NCBI RefSeq assembly: GCF_002216775.1
Contig: NZ_CP022315.1
Span: 1,674,001-1,738,000, forward strand
Direction of reading: 5' to 3'
Length of the DNA stretch: 64,000 nt
Origin: Virgibacillus phasianinus
Lineage (GTDB): Bacteria > Bacillota > Bacilli > Bacillales > Amphibacillaceae
The position numbers and the translations under genes are program-made. Shown here piece after piece: positions 63,206 to 64,000 of this stretch; within the stretch, counting starts at the first letter, position 1, and every line of letters starts with the position of its first letter. The notes under the pieces were generated by a model. The model had not been told where the DNA came from. It ran no database searches and saw nothing but the letters and a program-made list of their open reading frames with translations.

Positions 63206-64000
63206 ATGAACATAAAAGAACCTGTACGCGTATTTCATTTACGATTTAGTTCACATGACTTAGTTGAACCTTTCAAGGAATTTATTGGCAAGGTATTAGC
63301 ACCTAAAGGGATTAACCATTTGCTTTTGGAATGTAATACCTCCTTTGTTTTTACGTCACATCCTGAGGTCACTGGTGGAACATTAACCCGCCAGGATGCC
63401 CGCGAAATTGCGGTAATATGCAAAAATAATGGCATCAGGCTAATCCCATTAATGCAGTGCCTTGGTCACCAAGGATGGGGCGGATCCAGAAATTCCATCT
63501 TAAAGGCATATCCGGAATTTGATGAAACACCGGATGTGCCATTAGATGCAGAGTGGCCAGAAATTTTTTGCAGAAGCTGGTGTCCGGAACATCCAGATGT
63601 AAATAAGCTTGCATTTGATCTGATCGATGAGCTCATTGATGCATTTGACGCTGATGCATTTCATGTAGGGCTGGATGAGGTATTTGAAATGGTGAGCGAT
63701 CAATGTCCGCGCTGCAATGGAAAAGACCGGGCTGAATTATTTGCGAAGGTAGTGAATGAACTGCATGAACACGTGGTGAATGAACGCGGTGTGGAAATGT
63801 TTATGTGGGCCGATCGATTAAATGACGGTGAGAAGATGGGGTATACCGAATGGGATGGTGATATGTTTGGCACCTATCACGCCATTGATTCCATTCCGAA
63901 AGACATTATCATGATGGACTGGCATTATGACAAATTAGATGCTTATCCATCGATCGGGAATTTCATTGAAAAAGGATTCACCGTCATTCCAGCCTGCTGG
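63206..64000 (+). CDS. GH20-type beta-N-acetylhexosaminidase, intracellular, incomplete at window end
   Basis: 265 residues are visible and the frame is still open at the last base. A TIM-barrel start (INHLLLECNTSFVF) is followed by LMQCLGHQGWG and the catalytic pair in DAFHVGLDEVFEM, the Asp-Glu arrangement of GH20. A CPRC-type pair follows and WDGDMFGTYHAI lies further on. No signal peptide and no GH20b domain, so a cytoplasmic short GH20 relative, different from the secreted GH20 at 41490. AAGGAG precedes the ATG, 25 nt after the GH125 stop. Expected to take off GlcNAc in the imported N-glycan pathway (inference). Confidence 0.8.
   Translation, partial: MNIKEPVRVFHLRFSSHDLVEPFKEFIGKVLAPKGINHLLLECNTSFVFTSHPEVTGGTLTRQDAREIAVICKNNGIRLIPLMQCLGHQGWGGSRNSILKAYPEFDETPDVPLDAEWPEIFCRSWCPEHPDVNKLAFDLIDELIDAFDADAFHVGLDEVFEMVSDQCPRCNGKDRAELFAKVVNELHEHVVNERGVEMFMWADRLNDGEKMGYTEWDGDMFGTYHAIDSIPKDIIMMDWHYDKLDAYPSIGNFIEKGFTVIPACW

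Overview
The window looks like the chromosome of a low-GC Gram-positive bacterium of the Bacillaceae, probably a halotolerant genus near Virgibacillus or Oceanobacillus. That rests on strong AGGAGG-type ribosome binding sites, frequent TTG/GTG starts, lipoprotein sugar-binding proteins, LplABC-type transport, a family-2 GalT, a TasA/camelysin-like protein, cre-like sites and several Bacillaceae-style intergenic repeats. The genus is an inference. Almost every gene serves uptake or breakdown of animal-type glycans.

Region 1 (1-7.8 kb): a ROK-family regulator, then on the minus strand the complete Leloir operon galK-galE-galT-galM, divergent from an MFS sugar symporter. A 25-bp near-perfect palindrome lies between galK and the symporter, and a related sequence overlaps the regulator's own promoter.

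Region 2 (7.8-9.6 kb): an Rpn-type PD-(D/E)XK nuclease gene. It has an in-frame internal start behind a strong Shine-Dalgarno, followed by two free-standing small genes that repeat its C-terminal tail. This looks like a toxin with tail-derived antitoxins.

Region 3 (9.7-25.9 kb): a Gfo/Idh/MocA oxidoreductase and a GH4 alpha-galactosidase. Then comes a long operon-like run: ROK sugar kinase, carbohydrate ABC importer, second oxidoreductase, cytoplasmic GH35 beta-galactosidase, sulfatase, bona fide formylglycine-generating enzyme and a LacI regulator. EamA and CBO0543-type membrane proteins follow. The intergenic spaces hold tandem 20/21-bp arrays, a ~140-bp hairpin repeat in two copies and a nested inverted-repeat element.

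Region 4 (26.3-44.3 kb): five large secreted enzymes that together would dismantle mucin-type glycans: GH101 endo-alpha-N-acetylgalactosaminidase, GH84, GH89 alpha-N-acetylglucosaminidase, GH33 sialidase and GH20 hexosaminidase. All five end in the same ~85-residue helical domain (FIMAH-like), and a TasA-like fibre protein gene sits among them. GH89 and the sialidase each carry what looks like a one-base frameshift.

Region 5 (44.4-64 kb): two AraC regulators, a 1027-residue cytoplasmic clan GH-A glycosidase, a YesL-like protein, and an LplB/LplC/LplA-type ABC importer. These are followed by cytoplasmic GH38, GH38, GH125 and GH20-type enzymes, a set expected to degrade imported N-glycan (mannose-rich) oligosaccharides. 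The last gene runs off the window.

Working model (inference): secreted enzymes trim sialylated, GlcNAc-capped and core-1 O-glycans. The released Gal-beta-1,3-GalNAc and sulfated pieces enter through the 13.7-16.9 kb importer and are cut by GH35 and sulfatase, and galactose enters the Leloir pathway. The LplABC/GH38/GH125 module handles mannose-rich N-glycans in parallel.
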